Assembly (NCBI GenBank): GCA_040757775.1
Contig: JBFLWQ010000003.1
Span: 62,001 to 126,000, forward strand
Direction: 5' to 3'
Source: Thermodesulfobacteriota bacterium
Lineage (GTDB): Bacteria > Desulfobacterota > UBA8473
DNA length: 64,000 nt
The notes under the pieces are model-generated. The model saw only the letters and a list, made by a program, of their open reading frames with translations, was not told the DNA's origin and made no database searches. The position numbers and the translations under genes are program-made. This document shows, piece after piece, positions 9,323-18,404 of the stretch (positions are counted from its first letter, which is position 1; every line of letters starts with the position of its first letter).

Positions 9323-10422
9323 AAGTTATTTAATATTTCCTGGAGGGCAGTAATAACAGTTTGTTGTTCATTATCAGTTAAAGAAGGATACATTGGTAGA
9401 GAAAAAATTTCTCTGGAGGCTGTTTCTGTATGGGGTAAATCCCCCTCTTTGTAGCCTAAAAATTGATAACCTGTCATGGTGTGAATAGGCCATTGGTAAC
9501 TTATATTGACGAGAATATCCCTTGTTTGCAGTTCAGATATAATTTTATCTCTTCTCGTATGACGGCATACGTATAAATAATAAACGTGTTTATTTCCCTG
9601 CATCGTTTTTGGTAAAGAGAGACTGGCTGGCAAAAGATTATCATATTGTCGGGCAAGAATTATCCTCCGGCTAATGTAATCATCAAGATGAGCCAGTTTA
9701 CGCAGAAGAATCTCAGCATGAAGTTCGTCAAGTCTTGAATTATGACCATGCTCTACCGAATAATAAGTCTTTTCCATACCATAAAAACGCAGCCTCTTCA
9801 GCTTTACGTAAAGGCTTTCATCATCTGTTATTACCATTCCCCCATCTCCGTATCCCCCTAAAACCTTGGTGGGATAAAATGAGAAAGCTGCGAGGTCAGA
9901 CATTGAACCTGCCTTTTCCCCATTAAAAGCTGCTCCGTGACTCTGGGCACAGTCCTCTACAACTCTCAATTCGTGCCTATTGGCTACCCTCCTTAAATCG
10001 TCCATGTTAACACATTGACCATAGAGATGAACAGGTAATATACATTTTGTTTTTTCTGTAATTGCATTTTCAAGTAATGAAGTATCCATGAGATATGTTC
10101 CTGGGTCTATATCAACAAAACGGGGTGCTGCGCCAGTAGAGACAATGGCAGAAACAGTCGGGACTGCTGTATTTGCTACCGTGATTACCTCATCTCCTGG
10201 ACCTATTCCCAATGCTTTAAGCCCTAGGAAGAGGGCGTCTGTGCCACTATTGACACCTACTCCAAATTTAACTCCGCAGTACCTTGCGAATTTTTCTTCA
10301 AATTTCCTTACACTCTCTCCAAGAATTAAGTACCCTGATTTTAATACCTTTTCAATTGCAGCATGAATTTCTTCTTTTTCTTTTTCATATTCTTTTAGAT
10401 AATCCCAAACCTTTATTGTCAT
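9319..10422 (-). CDS. DegT/DnrJ/EryC1 aminotransferase, sugar 3-aminotransferase type
   Basis: A 367-residue PLP enzyme of aspartate-aminotransferase fold. The N-terminus KVWDYLKEYE, GVNSGTDALFLGL, EDCAQSHGA (the Asp holding the pyridine nitrogen) and AFSFYPTKVLGG (PLP lysine in YPTK) match sugar aminotransferases of the FdtB/QdtB/DnrJ group. These aminate C-3 of dTDP-3-keto-6-deoxyhexoses. Start ATG at 10422 follows AAAGGG. Neighbours upstream are a Gfo/Idh/MocA oxidoreductase, an NDP-hexose 2,3-dehydratase and an FdtA-type ketoisomerase, which together predict a 3-amino-(2),3,6-deoxyhexose. C-3 versus C-4 regiochemistry is inferred from family resemblance. Confidence 0.88.
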   Translation of the reverse strand: MTIKVWDYLKEYEKEKEEIHAAIEKVLKSGYLILGESVRKFEEKFARYCGVKFGVGVNSGTDALFLGLKALGIGPGDEVITVANTAVPTVSAIVSTGAAPRFVDIDPGTYLMDTSLLENAITEKTKCILPVHLYGQCVNMDDLRRVANRHELRVVEDCAQSHGAAFNGEKAGSMSDLAAFSFYPTKVLGGYGDGGMVITDDESLYVKLKRLRFYGMEKTYYSVEHGHNSRLDELHAEILLRKLAHLDDYISRRIILARQYDNLLPASLSLPKTMQGNKHVYYLYVCRHTRRDKIISELQTRDILVNISYQWPIHTMTGYQFLGYKEGDLPHTETASREIFSLPMYPSLTDNEQQTVITALQEILNNL

Positions 10423-10425
10423 ATT

Positions 10426-11385
10426 TTACCCTTTAAAAGCGATTAAACGCAATCTGTGTAATACTGATGCGTCCGACAGTAAATCTTCAACGAACTTTCT
10501 AGAGTCTCCTTTTTGAATGCCTTCTATTACTTTTTGTAAAAAAAGGGAAAAACTATCAGCCTTGGGAGTCTTAAGAGAAGTGTTTTTATTATGCTGTTTT
10601 ATGTGGATTTCGTTCTCCATTTCAGCTGGAATTGTATAGACGCGATCTATATCGATTGATACATCAGTCCCTAAGATATTAAGGTGGTTGCTGTATTCTG
10701 TATTGAAACCAAAATGGCCTATCATGGCTCTACCTTCTGAATAAATTGCGAGCATACTAAAAGACGTGTCTATATCATCGTTTCCGCTTCGAGTGCATAC
10801 CCGGCAAAAAAATTCTTTTGGTTCATCATTAAAAAACAACCTTCCGGTTGCGACAGCGTAGGGACCAAGATCCCAAAGAGCACCACCTCCTGATTCCCTT
10901 TTATATCTGAAATCATCATGGTTTAAGGGTGGAAAAGAAAAGGTTGCCGTTAACTTGGTTGGTTCACTATTTATGCTGGAAAAGACATTTTTAACTGCTT
11001 GAATTTGAGGATGGTATGCAAATACGGTTGCTTCTGCCAAACATAGATTGTATTTTTGTGAGAAGTCTGCTAACCTTTTTGTGTCATCAATAGAGGTGAA
11101 AGATGGTTTATCAACAATTACGTGAAATCCCCTCTTAAGTGCTTTTTCCGCCCATTCTGCATGAGCACTGTTAACTATTGAAATGTAAACTAAATTTGCC
11201 TTGCTTTTAGACAGAGCCTTGTCGTAGTTGTCGAATATTTCACCTTTAAATTTATCAGGCAAGGATATTTTTAAAGCAGATGTGCGTGAAGCGATATCTA
11301 TAGAGGTTACGGAAGATAGTTTCAGTAACGCAGGTAAAACTCGTTTTTGAACAATTCTGGAATATCCAATAAATAGTAGATGCAT
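10426..11385 (-). CDS. Gfo/Idh/MocA family oxidoreductase
   Basis: A 319-residue two-domain NAD(P)-dependent dehydrogenase. The Rossmann part carries YISIVNSAHAEWAEKAL and the family's EKP-like loop appears as VIVDKPSFTS, followed by LCLAEATVFAYHPQ and SGGGALWDLGPYAV. In 2-deoxysugar pathways, Gfo/Idh/MocA enzymes such as KijD10 reduce the 3-keto group left by the 2,3-dehydratase. The adjacency to an EvaA-type gene supports this role here. Start ATG at 11385 has GAGGT upstream. It sits three bases before the aminotransferase. Exact substrate is inferred. Confidence 0.83.
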   Translation of the reverse strand: MHLLFIGYSRIVQKRVLPALLKLSSVTSIDIASRTSALKISLPDKFKGEIFDNYDKALSKSKANLVYISIVNSAHAEWAEKALKRGFHVIVDKPSFTSIDDTKRLADFSQKYNLCLAEATVFAYHPQIQAVKNVFSSINSEPTKLTATFSFPPLNHDDFRYKRESGGGALWDLGPYAVATGRLFFNDEPKEFFCRVCTRSGNDDIDTSFSMLAIYSEGRAMIGHFGFNTEYSNHLNILGTDVSIDIDRVYTIPAEMENEIHIKQHNKNTSLKTPKADSFSLFLQKVIEGIQKGDSRKFVEDLLSDASVLHRLRLIAFKG

Positions 11386-11466
11386 TTTACGACCTCAACA
11401 TACTATTTTAATTGAAGTTATTATCTTTTATTGTTTGATTGTGAGGCAATGATAGACTGATTTATT

Positions 11467-12924
11467 TCATAATAAACTTAAACAAGAAAGCAGGCCTCTG
11501 GCTTCAATATTGAAGAAGTTGTATTTTGTGAATTCCATTATTTGGCCAAGTGTCATCCACATATAATTTTCAGGAATTTCCAATAAATCAGAAGGTTCTA
11601 GCTCAAGTACCATATATTTATTTTGAAAATGGTAAAAACGTCCACCTTCCTCAGATTGAACAGCAGAATATTTTATATGCCTGGATGAAGCATTCATAAA
11701 TATATCTAAAAAAGGTGGTCTGGTAGGCTGTTGGATTCTATCTTCTGCACCGGAACATGACACAGTGGGAGCCATTTCAACGATATCGAAATTCCCGGGT
11801 TCCACTTTAGCCTGAACTAAAAAATGGAGTATGCCATTTATTTTTTTGGTGATAAAGCCTACGATACCATAAGAAGTGTGTTTCAATAAAGGTTGTGTCC
11901 ATCTGTAAACTTCACGGCTTCCTGCCTTTACCGAAACTGCGATAACAGAGAAAAACTTGTTTTTATCATGAACAATTTCTCTTTCAGTACGTATCCAACC
12001 AGAAACATCCTTTAAAGGAATATGTTCAATCTTTAACTCATATCTTGTTTTTAATTCTGTGAACCAGCTGATTATTTCATCTGAACTGTGGCAGACATGT
12101 TTCCTGTCAATCATTGAAATAAATAAATCCCTGGGAAATCCGTCAAGCCTTTGGTTGAATAATTCTATCTGATCATGCTCCTTTGAAGGCAGTGATTCAT
12201 AATAACGTTCCAGATTTTCATCAATAAATGGGAGGCAGGATAAAACCGATCTGGCATCCATGTTTACAAGATTGTCGATGGTTAAAAGCTTCTTAAGCTG
12301 GCATAATGTTAACCAGCAAAAATCATCGTGCAATTGAATGTCTTTATTCACTTCCACAATCATATTGCGGTTTCTTTTTCGAAGAAAGCGGGAACCCTGT
12401 TCAGTCTGTAACTGGTCGATTAAAAATTTTGATTTTGTTCTGTCAAGAAAATATTCAAGATAAACTGGCTCTTTGCCTTTATGTACCTGGGTGTAGTTAC
12501 TTTTAGTGGCTTGAACGGTAGGAGACAACTGGATGATGTTTACATTGCCCGGTTCCATCTTTGCCTGCATGAGAAAATATTTAACACCGTCAAACTCTTT
12601 GGTTATAATACCGAGAATCCCAATTTCGGGCTGGTTGATAATCGGTTGGTCCCATTTTTTAATATGTCCAAAATTTGTATTTACCCTGATTCCTTCAACT
12701 TTGAAAAATTTTCCGGAATTGTGAACAAGATTTCGTGATTGACTTTCAAAATACCAGTTGTCAAATTCATTGAAAGGGATCTGTTCTACTGAGAACCGAT
12801 GTGATGTTTTTCTGGAGTTAAACCAGGACATAAATTCATCCATGCTCTGGAATCGATTTTCTATTGTTAAAGCAGAGCGTAAAAAACCGGATTCTTTGGA
12901 ATTAAGATTTCCTACCATATCCAT
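11467..12924 (-). CDS. NDP-hexose 2,3-dehydratase (EvaA/TylX3/SpnO family)
   Basis: The 485-residue protein consists of two homologous halves of about 240 residues. Each half has WF(N/T), a WxxPL/I segment (KKWDQPIIN, YRWTQPLL), a G-I-(L/V)-G-(I/F)-I-T-K stretch, AK(M/V)EPGN and (L/M)(S/A)PTV, and closes with ARS/GLLSCL. This duplicated arrangement is characteristic of NDP-hexose 2,3-dehydratases, which remove the 2-hydroxyl from a 4-keto-6-deoxy sugar in vancosamine, mycarose and forosamine pathways. Most described members belong to antibiotic clusters, so its place in a surface glycan locus is notable. The 81 bases downstream hold nothing recognisable. Start ATG 12924 has a weak ribosome site; ATG at residue 3 is equally possible. 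Confidence 0.9.
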   Translation of the reverse strand: MDMVGNLNSKESGFLRSALTIENRFQSMDEFMSWFNSRKTSHRFSVEQIPFNEFDNWYFESQSRNLVHNSGKFFKVEGIRVNTNFGHIKKWDQPIINQPEIGILGIITKEFDGVKYFLMQAKMEPGNVNIIQLSPTVQATKSNYTQVHKGKEPVYLEYFLDRTKSKFLIDQLQTEQGSRFLRKRNRNMIVEVNKDIQLHDDFCWLTLCQLKKLLTIDNLVNMDARSVLSCLPFIDENLERYYESLPSKEHDQIELFNQRLDGFPRDLFISMIDRKHVCHSSDEIISWFTELKTRYELKIEHIPLKDVSGWIRTEREIVHDKNKFFSVIAVSVKAGSREVYRWTQPLLKHTSYGIVGFITKKINGILHFLVQAKVEPGNFDIVEMAPTVSCSGAEDRIQQPTRPPFLDIFMNASSRHIKYSAVQSEEGGRFYHFQNKYMVLELEPSDLLEIPENYMWMTLGQIMEFTKYNFFNIEARGLLSCLSLL

Positions 12925-12989
12925 TTTATGTTTTCTTTTGTTTTTTTAACATCGTTATTAAATTCATTTATGAATGTCAATCAGATGAG

Positions 12990-13400
12990 TTATGATTGTT
13001 CCCCCACAATTCTTATGTACTCTTCCCAGTTTCTTATTGATTTTAAAATATCATAATGAGTATTAGCCAGAACCAGACAAACTGCGTCATGAGAGAAGTC
13101 ATAGAGTTTTATGAAAATCATTCTTGGGATATAGAGACCGCGTGTGGCATTATCCATTTCGTATGTTTTTGATGTCACTCCGTCAGCAATATCTATTTTA
13201 AATGTTCCAGAAGGGGCAATTATGACCTGATCTGTATCGATGTGAGCATGCCCGCCTCTGCCAGCTGTAATATGGTGCATATAAAAAATGCGCTTTATAG
13301 TAAAGGGAATATCTGTTCCACTTTCTATAGATGTTAATATACCTCGGGAATCCACTTTAGAAGGTAAATCAATCCATCTGATATTTTTCAATAGGTCCAT
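12990..13400 (-). CDS. FdtA/QdtA-type sugar 3,4-ketoisomerase (WxcM-like cupin)
   Basis: This 136-residue single-domain cupin begins with the family's RWIDLPSKVDSRGILTSIE and contains KRIFYMHH, GRGGHAHIDTDQV and the closing YDILKSIRNWEEYI. FdtA/QdtA enzymes convert dTDP-4-keto-6-deoxyglucose to its 3-keto isomer before C-3 amination; the active-site histidine lies in the GGHAH segment. Length is exactly that of the family (about 135). Together with the DegT gene downstream it predicts a 3-amino-3,6-dideoxyhexose. Ketoisomerase and 2,3-dehydratase are not usually both needed for one sugar, so two products may branch from one precursor. Confidence 0.87.
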   Translation of the reverse strand: MDLLKNIRWIDLPSKVDSRGILTSIESGTDIPFTIKRIFYMHHITAGRGGHAHIDTDQVIIAPSGTFKIDIADGVTSKTYEMDNATRGLYIPRMIFIKLYDFSHDAVCLVLANTHYDILKSIRNWEEYIRIVGEQS

Positions 13401-13421
13401 GACAGTTTTTTTAAAGGGTTG

Positions 13422-14195
13422 TTACGTGTTATTATGGGAAACTCCCCTGTTGACAGGTTTTTCTTCATTATAGGCAATGTTTATTGGTATGTCCCGTTTA
13501 ACCACAAGTTCGTACCAGAGGCGCAGTATGCTAAGAGTAGTCTTAAATAGACGTCTGAAATTGAAGAATTGAGATTTGCCATGTATTCGATGATAATGAT
13601 GAACAGGGAATTCGGCAAAACGATATCCGGCCAGTTCCAGCTTTTTAACCACTTCCAGGCAGATAACACCACTGTTGTGGTGAAGGCTTATATGATTAAA
13701 GACGTGACGACGAATCAGGCGGAAGTCGCAATCCACATCACGAATATGGAAATTAAAGAAAAGACGCATAAGTCGAAGGTAAATTATACCGATGATAACC
13801 CGGTGAAGTGGGTCACCACGATTTATTTTATATCCATTAACAATATCTACACCATCCTGCATAACATTGAAGAGCTTACGAAGCTCGTAAACATCATATT
13901 GCCCGTCACCGTCGGTGTAGAAAATCAAATCCTTGGTGGAATTAAAAAAACCAGAACGCAGAGCTGCGCCATAGCCCTGATTTATCTCGTGAAAAACTAA
14001 ACGTAGTCTGGGATATTTGTCTTGTAACTCAAGCAATAAATCTCTACTGTTATCCGAACTTCCATCATCTACGACAATAATCTCATAGTCATCGGTTAGA
14101 CCTTTGGCTACGGCATCGGCTGCTACCACGAGACTTCCGATAGTTCCAGAGTCATTGAAGCACGGAAAGAATATAGACAGGCTAGGATTAGGCAT
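13422..14195 (-). CDS. Glycosyltransferase, GT2 family (polyprenyl-phosphate sugar synthase-like)
   Basis: A 257-residue GT-A enzyme with SIFFPCFNDSGTIGSLV at the start, IVVDDGSSDNSRDLL for nucleotide binding and TDGDGQYDVYEL carrying the DxD-type metal site. The layout and length resemble dolichol/undecaprenyl-phosphate mannose or glucose synthases without the C-terminal membrane domain. Such enzymes make lipid-phosphate donors for periplasmic GT-C transferases, and the two GT-C-like membrane proteins just upstream fit that. Start ATG at 14195 has GGAGGGGG upstream and overlaps the preceding stop by eight bases. Confidence 0.87.
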   Translation of the reverse strand: MPNPSLSIFFPCFNDSGTIGSLVVAADAVAKGLTDDYEIIVVDDGSSDNSRDLLLELQDKYPRLRLVFHEINQGYGAALRSGFFNSTKDLIFYTDGDGQYDVYELRKLFNVMQDGVDIVNGYKINRGDPLHRVIIGIIYLRLMRLFFNFHIRDVDCDFRLIRRHVFNHISLHHNSGVICLEVVKKLELAGYRFAEFPVHHYHRIHGKSQFFNFRRLFKTTLSILRLWYELVVKRDIPINIAYNEEKPVNRGVSHNNT

Positions 14196-15981
14196 TCCCC
14201 CTCCGCTGTTCGTTTTTGAATATATAAATCAGGTAGTTTTCATCACCATAAACCTTATAAATAGATTGAGCCATTTGAGATTGGCAAAGCAGATTCTTTT
14301 CTAAATCCCGTTTAGTGAGTACGTAGTCGACCTTGTATTTATGAATTAAAGATACAGGGTCTTTTAATTGAAGCATGGCATATTGTCTTTTTAGCCCTTC
14401 TATATATTCCTGATTTTTTGGACGGTTTCCCCCATACAATGCGTGAACCTGCATACCTTTGAACAGCCCTCCATCCAATATTTTAAAGAACGCCTCGGCT
14501 TTATCTTCAGCAACACCAAAGAAACTTAATGCAAAAAGATACCTTTCCTCAATTTCCATATCAGATAGTAAAGAAGCGATAAAAAAAGGATCTGAGATGT
14601 AAACGTAATTTTTAGTGTACGTGGTTATCAATTCCGAATGATCAAAATCAGGAGGGTAAGTCAGGATTACAGCATCTTTAGGTGTGTTTTTATCTATCCA
14701 CTTGAGAGGTGCAGCCATGGCTTGCAGTTGTCTATTACCTTCAATATTTACCCTGTAATAATTGTTTTGCTGGATAAAACCCAGAACCAGTATCAAAAAA
14801 CACACCATAAGAAAGATAATTTTCCCCCCAAATCTCTCTATTCCAGGTGGATAGTTTTTTGTCAATTTGCTTAAAAAACCATGAAAGAGGACAAAGATAG
14901 CCATGATCAAGAATGTCTTGTTAGTATAGCTTTGCCAATGGTATGGTTCAATGCTTTTTCCTGTTATGACCTGTTGGTTAAGACACGCAATGCCGCCTAT
15001 AGCAAACGATAACAAAAACCAGAATTTTTCATCTCTCTTGATAATTCCCAGGTATCCACCTGAAATTATCAAAACAATCGCAAATATTTCTGTCAACGGG
15101 ATTATAGGAACCCTTGTATGCATTCCTCCAAGCCTCTTGAAAAATTCTAGGTAGTCTGGATGGCTGCTTAATTCCCAGACGGTAAACCAATACGGTAACG
15201 AAATTATAAAAGAAATTGCATATGCCAGTATAATGTCCTTACATCGTTCTTTCTTTTTTTTTAAAATCCATTGGATGAGAAGGTAAACAAACATTCCAGC
15301 GTAAATAAATGTCCAGTAATAAACACTGATATAAAACAATATGCCAACTGTCATCCCTGCCAGAATAGCCCAATGTTTCTTATTGGTTAGAATCATTTGA
15401 AGGATAAAACACAAAGATAATAAGAAGGGGATGAAATGAAACTGTGGACTTATTGGCCTGGTGAAGAAAAGGGGGCGGTTACTAAAGGAAGAAAGAATAA
15501 CTCGTATATTGGGACTTAACCAGTAATACCCTACCATAATCGTTAGGGCAATTATTACACCCATCCTGAAAGATCCAGAAAGCCTTTCTGCCAGTTTGAA
15601 AAACAGAATGAATAGGATTGTGGGTAAAAGTAAAGTACCCCAGATGTCCAGTCCCCCGACTGATATGCCAAAAATCTTTCCTAAGTTTCCAAGGATAAAC
15701 TCAGACAAACCAGGTTGAATAATAGGGTCGTTTCTGTGTTCGTATATGCCAGGGTTGGCTAGCCTCCAATCACCCTTGTAGATTCCTGCTATTCGGCTGA
15801 GATAGGTGGGTTCATCGCCTGCTCCTAGAAAACCTATTCCTTTAAAACCTGGACCCAGGTCATGCAAGAACCTGACATCAGGATATACATGCAGGAACCC
15901 AACTGTAACAGCAATCAAGATAAGGACAATTATGCGAAACATCTTCTGATTATTCACTTTTGCCAGCTTATTAATTTCCAA
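14188..15981 (-). CDS. Large multi-pass membrane protein, GT-C glycosyltransferase-like
   Basis: 597 residues with about a dozen hydrophobic segments in the first two thirds and a soluble C-terminal part. After the first membrane span, a loop contains GAGDEPTYLSRIAGIY, an acidic pair where GT-C enzymes place their catalytic or metal-binding acid. The C-terminal region (KWIDKNTPKDAVILTYP) is like the periplasmic domain of PMT/STT3-like proteins. It probably transfers a sugar from a polyprenyl-phosphate donor. The frame opens with TTG at 15981; ATG at 15942 (MFRIIVLI), just before the first membrane segment, is an alternative. Overlaps the GT2 gene downstream. Confidence 0.68.
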   Translation of the reverse strand: MEINKLAKVNNQKMFRIIVLILIAVTVGFLHVYPDVRFLHDLGPGFKGIGFLGAGDEPTYLSRIAGIYKGDWRLANPGIYEHRNDPIIQPGLSEFILGNLGKIFGISVGGLDIWGTLLLPTILFILFFKLAERLSGSFRMGVIIALTIMVGYYWLSPNIRVILSSFSNRPLFFTRPISPQFHFIPFLLSLCFILQMILTNKKHWAILAGMTVGILFYISVYYWTFIYAGMFVYLLIQWILKKKKERCKDIILAYAISFIISLPYWFTVWELSSHPDYLEFFKRLGGMHTRVPIIPLTEIFAIVLIISGGYLGIIKRDEKFWFLLSFAIGGIACLNQQVITGKSIEPYHWQSYTNKTFLIMAIFVLFHGFLSKLTKNYPPGIERFGGKIIFLMVCFLILVLGFIQQNNYYRVNIEGNRQLQAMAAPLKWIDKNTPKDAVILTYPPDFDHSELITTYTKNYVYISDPFFIASLLSDMEIEERYLFALSFFGVAEDKAEAFFKILDGGLFKGMQVHALYGGNRPKNQEYIEGLKRQYAMLQLKDPVSLIHKYKVDYVLTKRDLEKNLLCQSQMAQSIYKVYGDENYLIYIFKNEQRRGNA

Positions 15982-16001
15982 GTCTTATCTGGGCATCCTT
16001 T

Positions 16002-17564
16002 TTAGTTTCTTTTTACATAAAGAGACAAGAAAATAATATCCTGAAAATTTTTTTCCTCTTCCTTCTTATAACCTTGCTGCATAGCTAATACTTCGAATTG
16101 CTTTATCAGTGATTGATATCTAATCGAATTATAGGCAGTCCCTGTAAACCATAAATAAAAGCTTTCATTTTTATCCAGTATTTCGGATATATTTGTCAAC
16201 TGGTCGGTTGAACTTATTACGGCAGGGTTTTTTAACGAACTTTTTTTTGGTAAAGAAGAAAACTGAATTAATATTCGATCTACAGGGTTAGGGATACTGA
16301 TAACTACTTTTGATTTTTCGTTCTTAGTGAGGTAATTTACGACTTCCTCGTAAGGATAGGAGTTAAAGCTCCATACACGGGCTGTCAGGAATAAAAAAAA
16401 ACATCCAGCTAATGTTATGAGTCCATAACGTAGCAATTTGGGAGAGAAGGAAAGCAATGCACCTGCTATCAGAACGCCGGATAATATCGAACTTTGAACA
16501 AAATAGCGGGGGTTAATTGCCAGCTTGCCGACACCTGCGATACCTAAATCACCAAGGATGGAGAGTGAAAGAATACAGATGAGAGGTACAAAAATTAAAC
16601 AAGCCACAAGGAAGGTAGCATTGCTTAGCTTTTCTTTTCTACGAAGGAACTTATATCCTTTGATTAATAAATAAATGCCAATGGCAATAGCAGCTCCGGA
16701 AACTATCAGAAAGGCAATAAAAGAGAAATGGCTTGAATATCTGAGACTTCCTGTAACATCATCAAAATGGAAAACACTGAGAAAGGTTTTTAATATGGCC
16801 CCAATATGAATTTCCCCCCAGTAGAAACCCATTCTGCTTTCATGAAGGAACTGGACTTTAGTGGTGATATTGTCCCTCAGATGAGCCATCTGCCCTTGTT
16901 GAACAAAAAACCAGGGAAGGTATCCGAACCCTACCAGCATATGCCCGATTAACCATTTTAAAATAAATGGTCGTTGAACTTTCAATAAGTATATTCCACA
17001 GATAAAAACGCTCAGTATAATAAATATTGAATAATAGAAAGTATACAAACTCAGTAGCGCTAACAGTAGGTATAATAAAATATTCGATAGAGATGCCGGA
17101 TTTTTTTCTTTAGATTCCTCCATAATGTTTATGAAAAATGAAACGGATAAAAGGCTGAAAATAAGTGCCAGGACGTATGGTCGTGAATACTGTGAAACGA
17201 AAATCAACTGCGGTGATATAGCGGAAAGAACATAGGATATGAGGGCAATTTGGGTTCCAAATAGTCTTAAAACCAGGTGGTATAAAAGAACACAGACTAA
17301 ACTGCCACACAAAACAGAGAATAAACGTAGCCAAACGATATTGCCTGAGATTTGTCCCCAGAGATGAATAAGAAAATAAAAAAGCGGAGGGTGGGCATCA
17401 AGAAATCTATCAGCAATAATCTGCCCCCAAGCTCCGTTTACAGCCTTTAGTGAGTAGCCTTCATCCAAAATAGGCTGTTTGTTTATCCCTGGCAATCTGA
17501 AGACTAATGCTATTACTATTAGAAGGAAATACAAAGGGATGTGTTTATGGAATAGTTTTAACAT
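16002..17564 (-). CDS. GT39/PMT_2-type membrane glycosyltransferase
   Basis: This 520-residue protein has about eleven membrane spans. The first periplasmic loop has the family signature RLPGINKQPILDEGYSLKA, with an acidic DE pair, followed by DAHPPLFYFLIHLWG. These are typical of the PMT_2/ArnT-like GT-C fold, which uses undecaprenyl-phosphate sugars. The C-terminus is a short soluble domain. It overlaps the GT2 gene upstream by 20 bases, supporting a donor-synthase/transferase pair. Start ATG at 17564 has no clear Shine-Dalgarno site and may rely on coupling. Confidence 0.78.
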   Translation of the reverse strand: MLKLFHKHIPLYFLLIVIALVFRLPGINKQPILDEGYSLKAVNGAWGQIIADRFLDAHPPLFYFLIHLWGQISGNIVWLRLFSVLCGSLVCVLLYHLVLRLFGTQIALISYVLSAISPQLIFVSQYSRPYVLALIFSLLSVSFFINIMEESKEKNPASLSNILLYLLLALLSLYTFYYSIFIILSVFICGIYLLKVQRPFILKWLIGHMLVGFGYLPWFFVQQGQMAHLRDNITTKVQFLHESRMGFYWGEIHIGAILKTFLSVFHFDDVTGSLRYSSHFSFIAFLIVSGAAIAIGIYLLIKGYKFLRRKEKLSNATFLVACLIFVPLICILSLSILGDLGIAGVGKLAINPRYFVQSSILSGVLIAGALLSFSPKLLRYGLITLAGCFFLFLTARVWSFNSYPYEEVVNYLTKNEKSKVVISIPNPVDRILIQFSSLPKKSSLKNPAVISSTDQLTNISEILDKNESFYLWFTGTAYNSIRYQSLIKQFEVLAMQQGYKKEEEKNFQDIIFLSLYVKRN

Positions 17565-18366
17565 AATTATTTTTTGGAGGTTGTGTATATTGGTATTCTA
17601 GAAATTTTTGTCTGACAGATTCTTTATAATTTGAACTTTTGAACAGTTCTTTCCTAATAACACGAAGATAGCCCATGATAGTCTCTATACGCTTCATTTT
17701 GCTTTTCCCTATGCGAGCACTGCATACTAGTTCCATGGGTACTTCAGTTATTTTTAGTTCCAGTCTGTTTAGTTTTATTATCATTTCAATCATGCAGGCA
17801 AATCCTTTTTCCTCAATTAAGTTGGGTCCGTAAACCGAGTAGGCTGCTTTTAGCATTTCTGCCTTGAAGGCACGGTAAAAAGAGCTGTAGGTATGAACAT
17901 TTCTAATTCGAAAAAGGGTTTTAACCAGGAGGTTAGCTCCATAACTCAGAATTATTCGATCCCAGGAAGTATTTAATACTTTACCGCCGTTAGCGTAACA
18001 TGATGCCAATACAACGTCGTAACCAGTATCTATCTTGTGTAGCATTTTATCCAGTATGCCCAGGTCACTGGTATTGTCTGCTTCTTTAGTAACTATAATG
18101 TCTCCAGCCTTTATTTGACTCAGGGTATATTGAAAACCTGTTCTGAATACCTGACCAACATTTTTGTTGGTTTCATGGTTTAGAATTGTAATTGGATATA
18201 ACTTTTGATAATTTTCTAATAAGGAGAGAGTGCCGTCCGTGCTGCCATCGTTAACCACAATTAATCTATAGGGTAAATTCAGCTCTTCCATTTTATTTGC
18301 AGTGAGTTTAATTAAACTAAGAATATTTTTTTCCTCGTTATATGCTGGGATGATAAAGATTATCAA
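17545..18366 (-). CDS. Glycosyltransferase, GT2 family
   Basis: A 273-residue GT-A protein. It starts FIIPAYNEEKNILSLIKL, has VVNDGSTDGTLSLLEN and, in place of a simple DxD, VTKEADNTSDL. The family includes polyprenyl-phosphate mannosyl- and glucosyltransferases. No C-terminal membrane helix is visible. It overlaps the PMT-like gene downstream, suggesting that it charges the lipid carrier used by that enzyme. Specificity is not readable. Confidence 0.83.
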   Translation of the reverse strand: MIIFIIPAYNEEKNILSLIKLTANKMEELNLPYRLIVVNDGSTDGTLSLLENYQKLYPITILNHETNKNVGQVFRTGFQYTLSQIKAGDIIVTKEADNTSDLGILDKMLHKIDTGYDVVLASCYANGGKVLNTSWDRIILSYGANLLVKTLFRIRNVHTYSSFYRAFKAEMLKAAYSVYGPNLIEEKGFACMIEMIIKLNRLELKITEVPMELVCSARIGKSKMKRIETIMGYLRVIRKELFKSSNYKESVRQKFLEYQYTQPPKNNYVKTIP

Positions 18367-18404
18367 AAAGTTTGCCTCATTTTTAATTGTAGCAGGTTAA
18401 TATG

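Noticed and set aside
13569-14000. Plus-strand open frame of 143 codons
   Set aside because: Antisense shadow of the GT2 gene; low-complexity composition and no family features.
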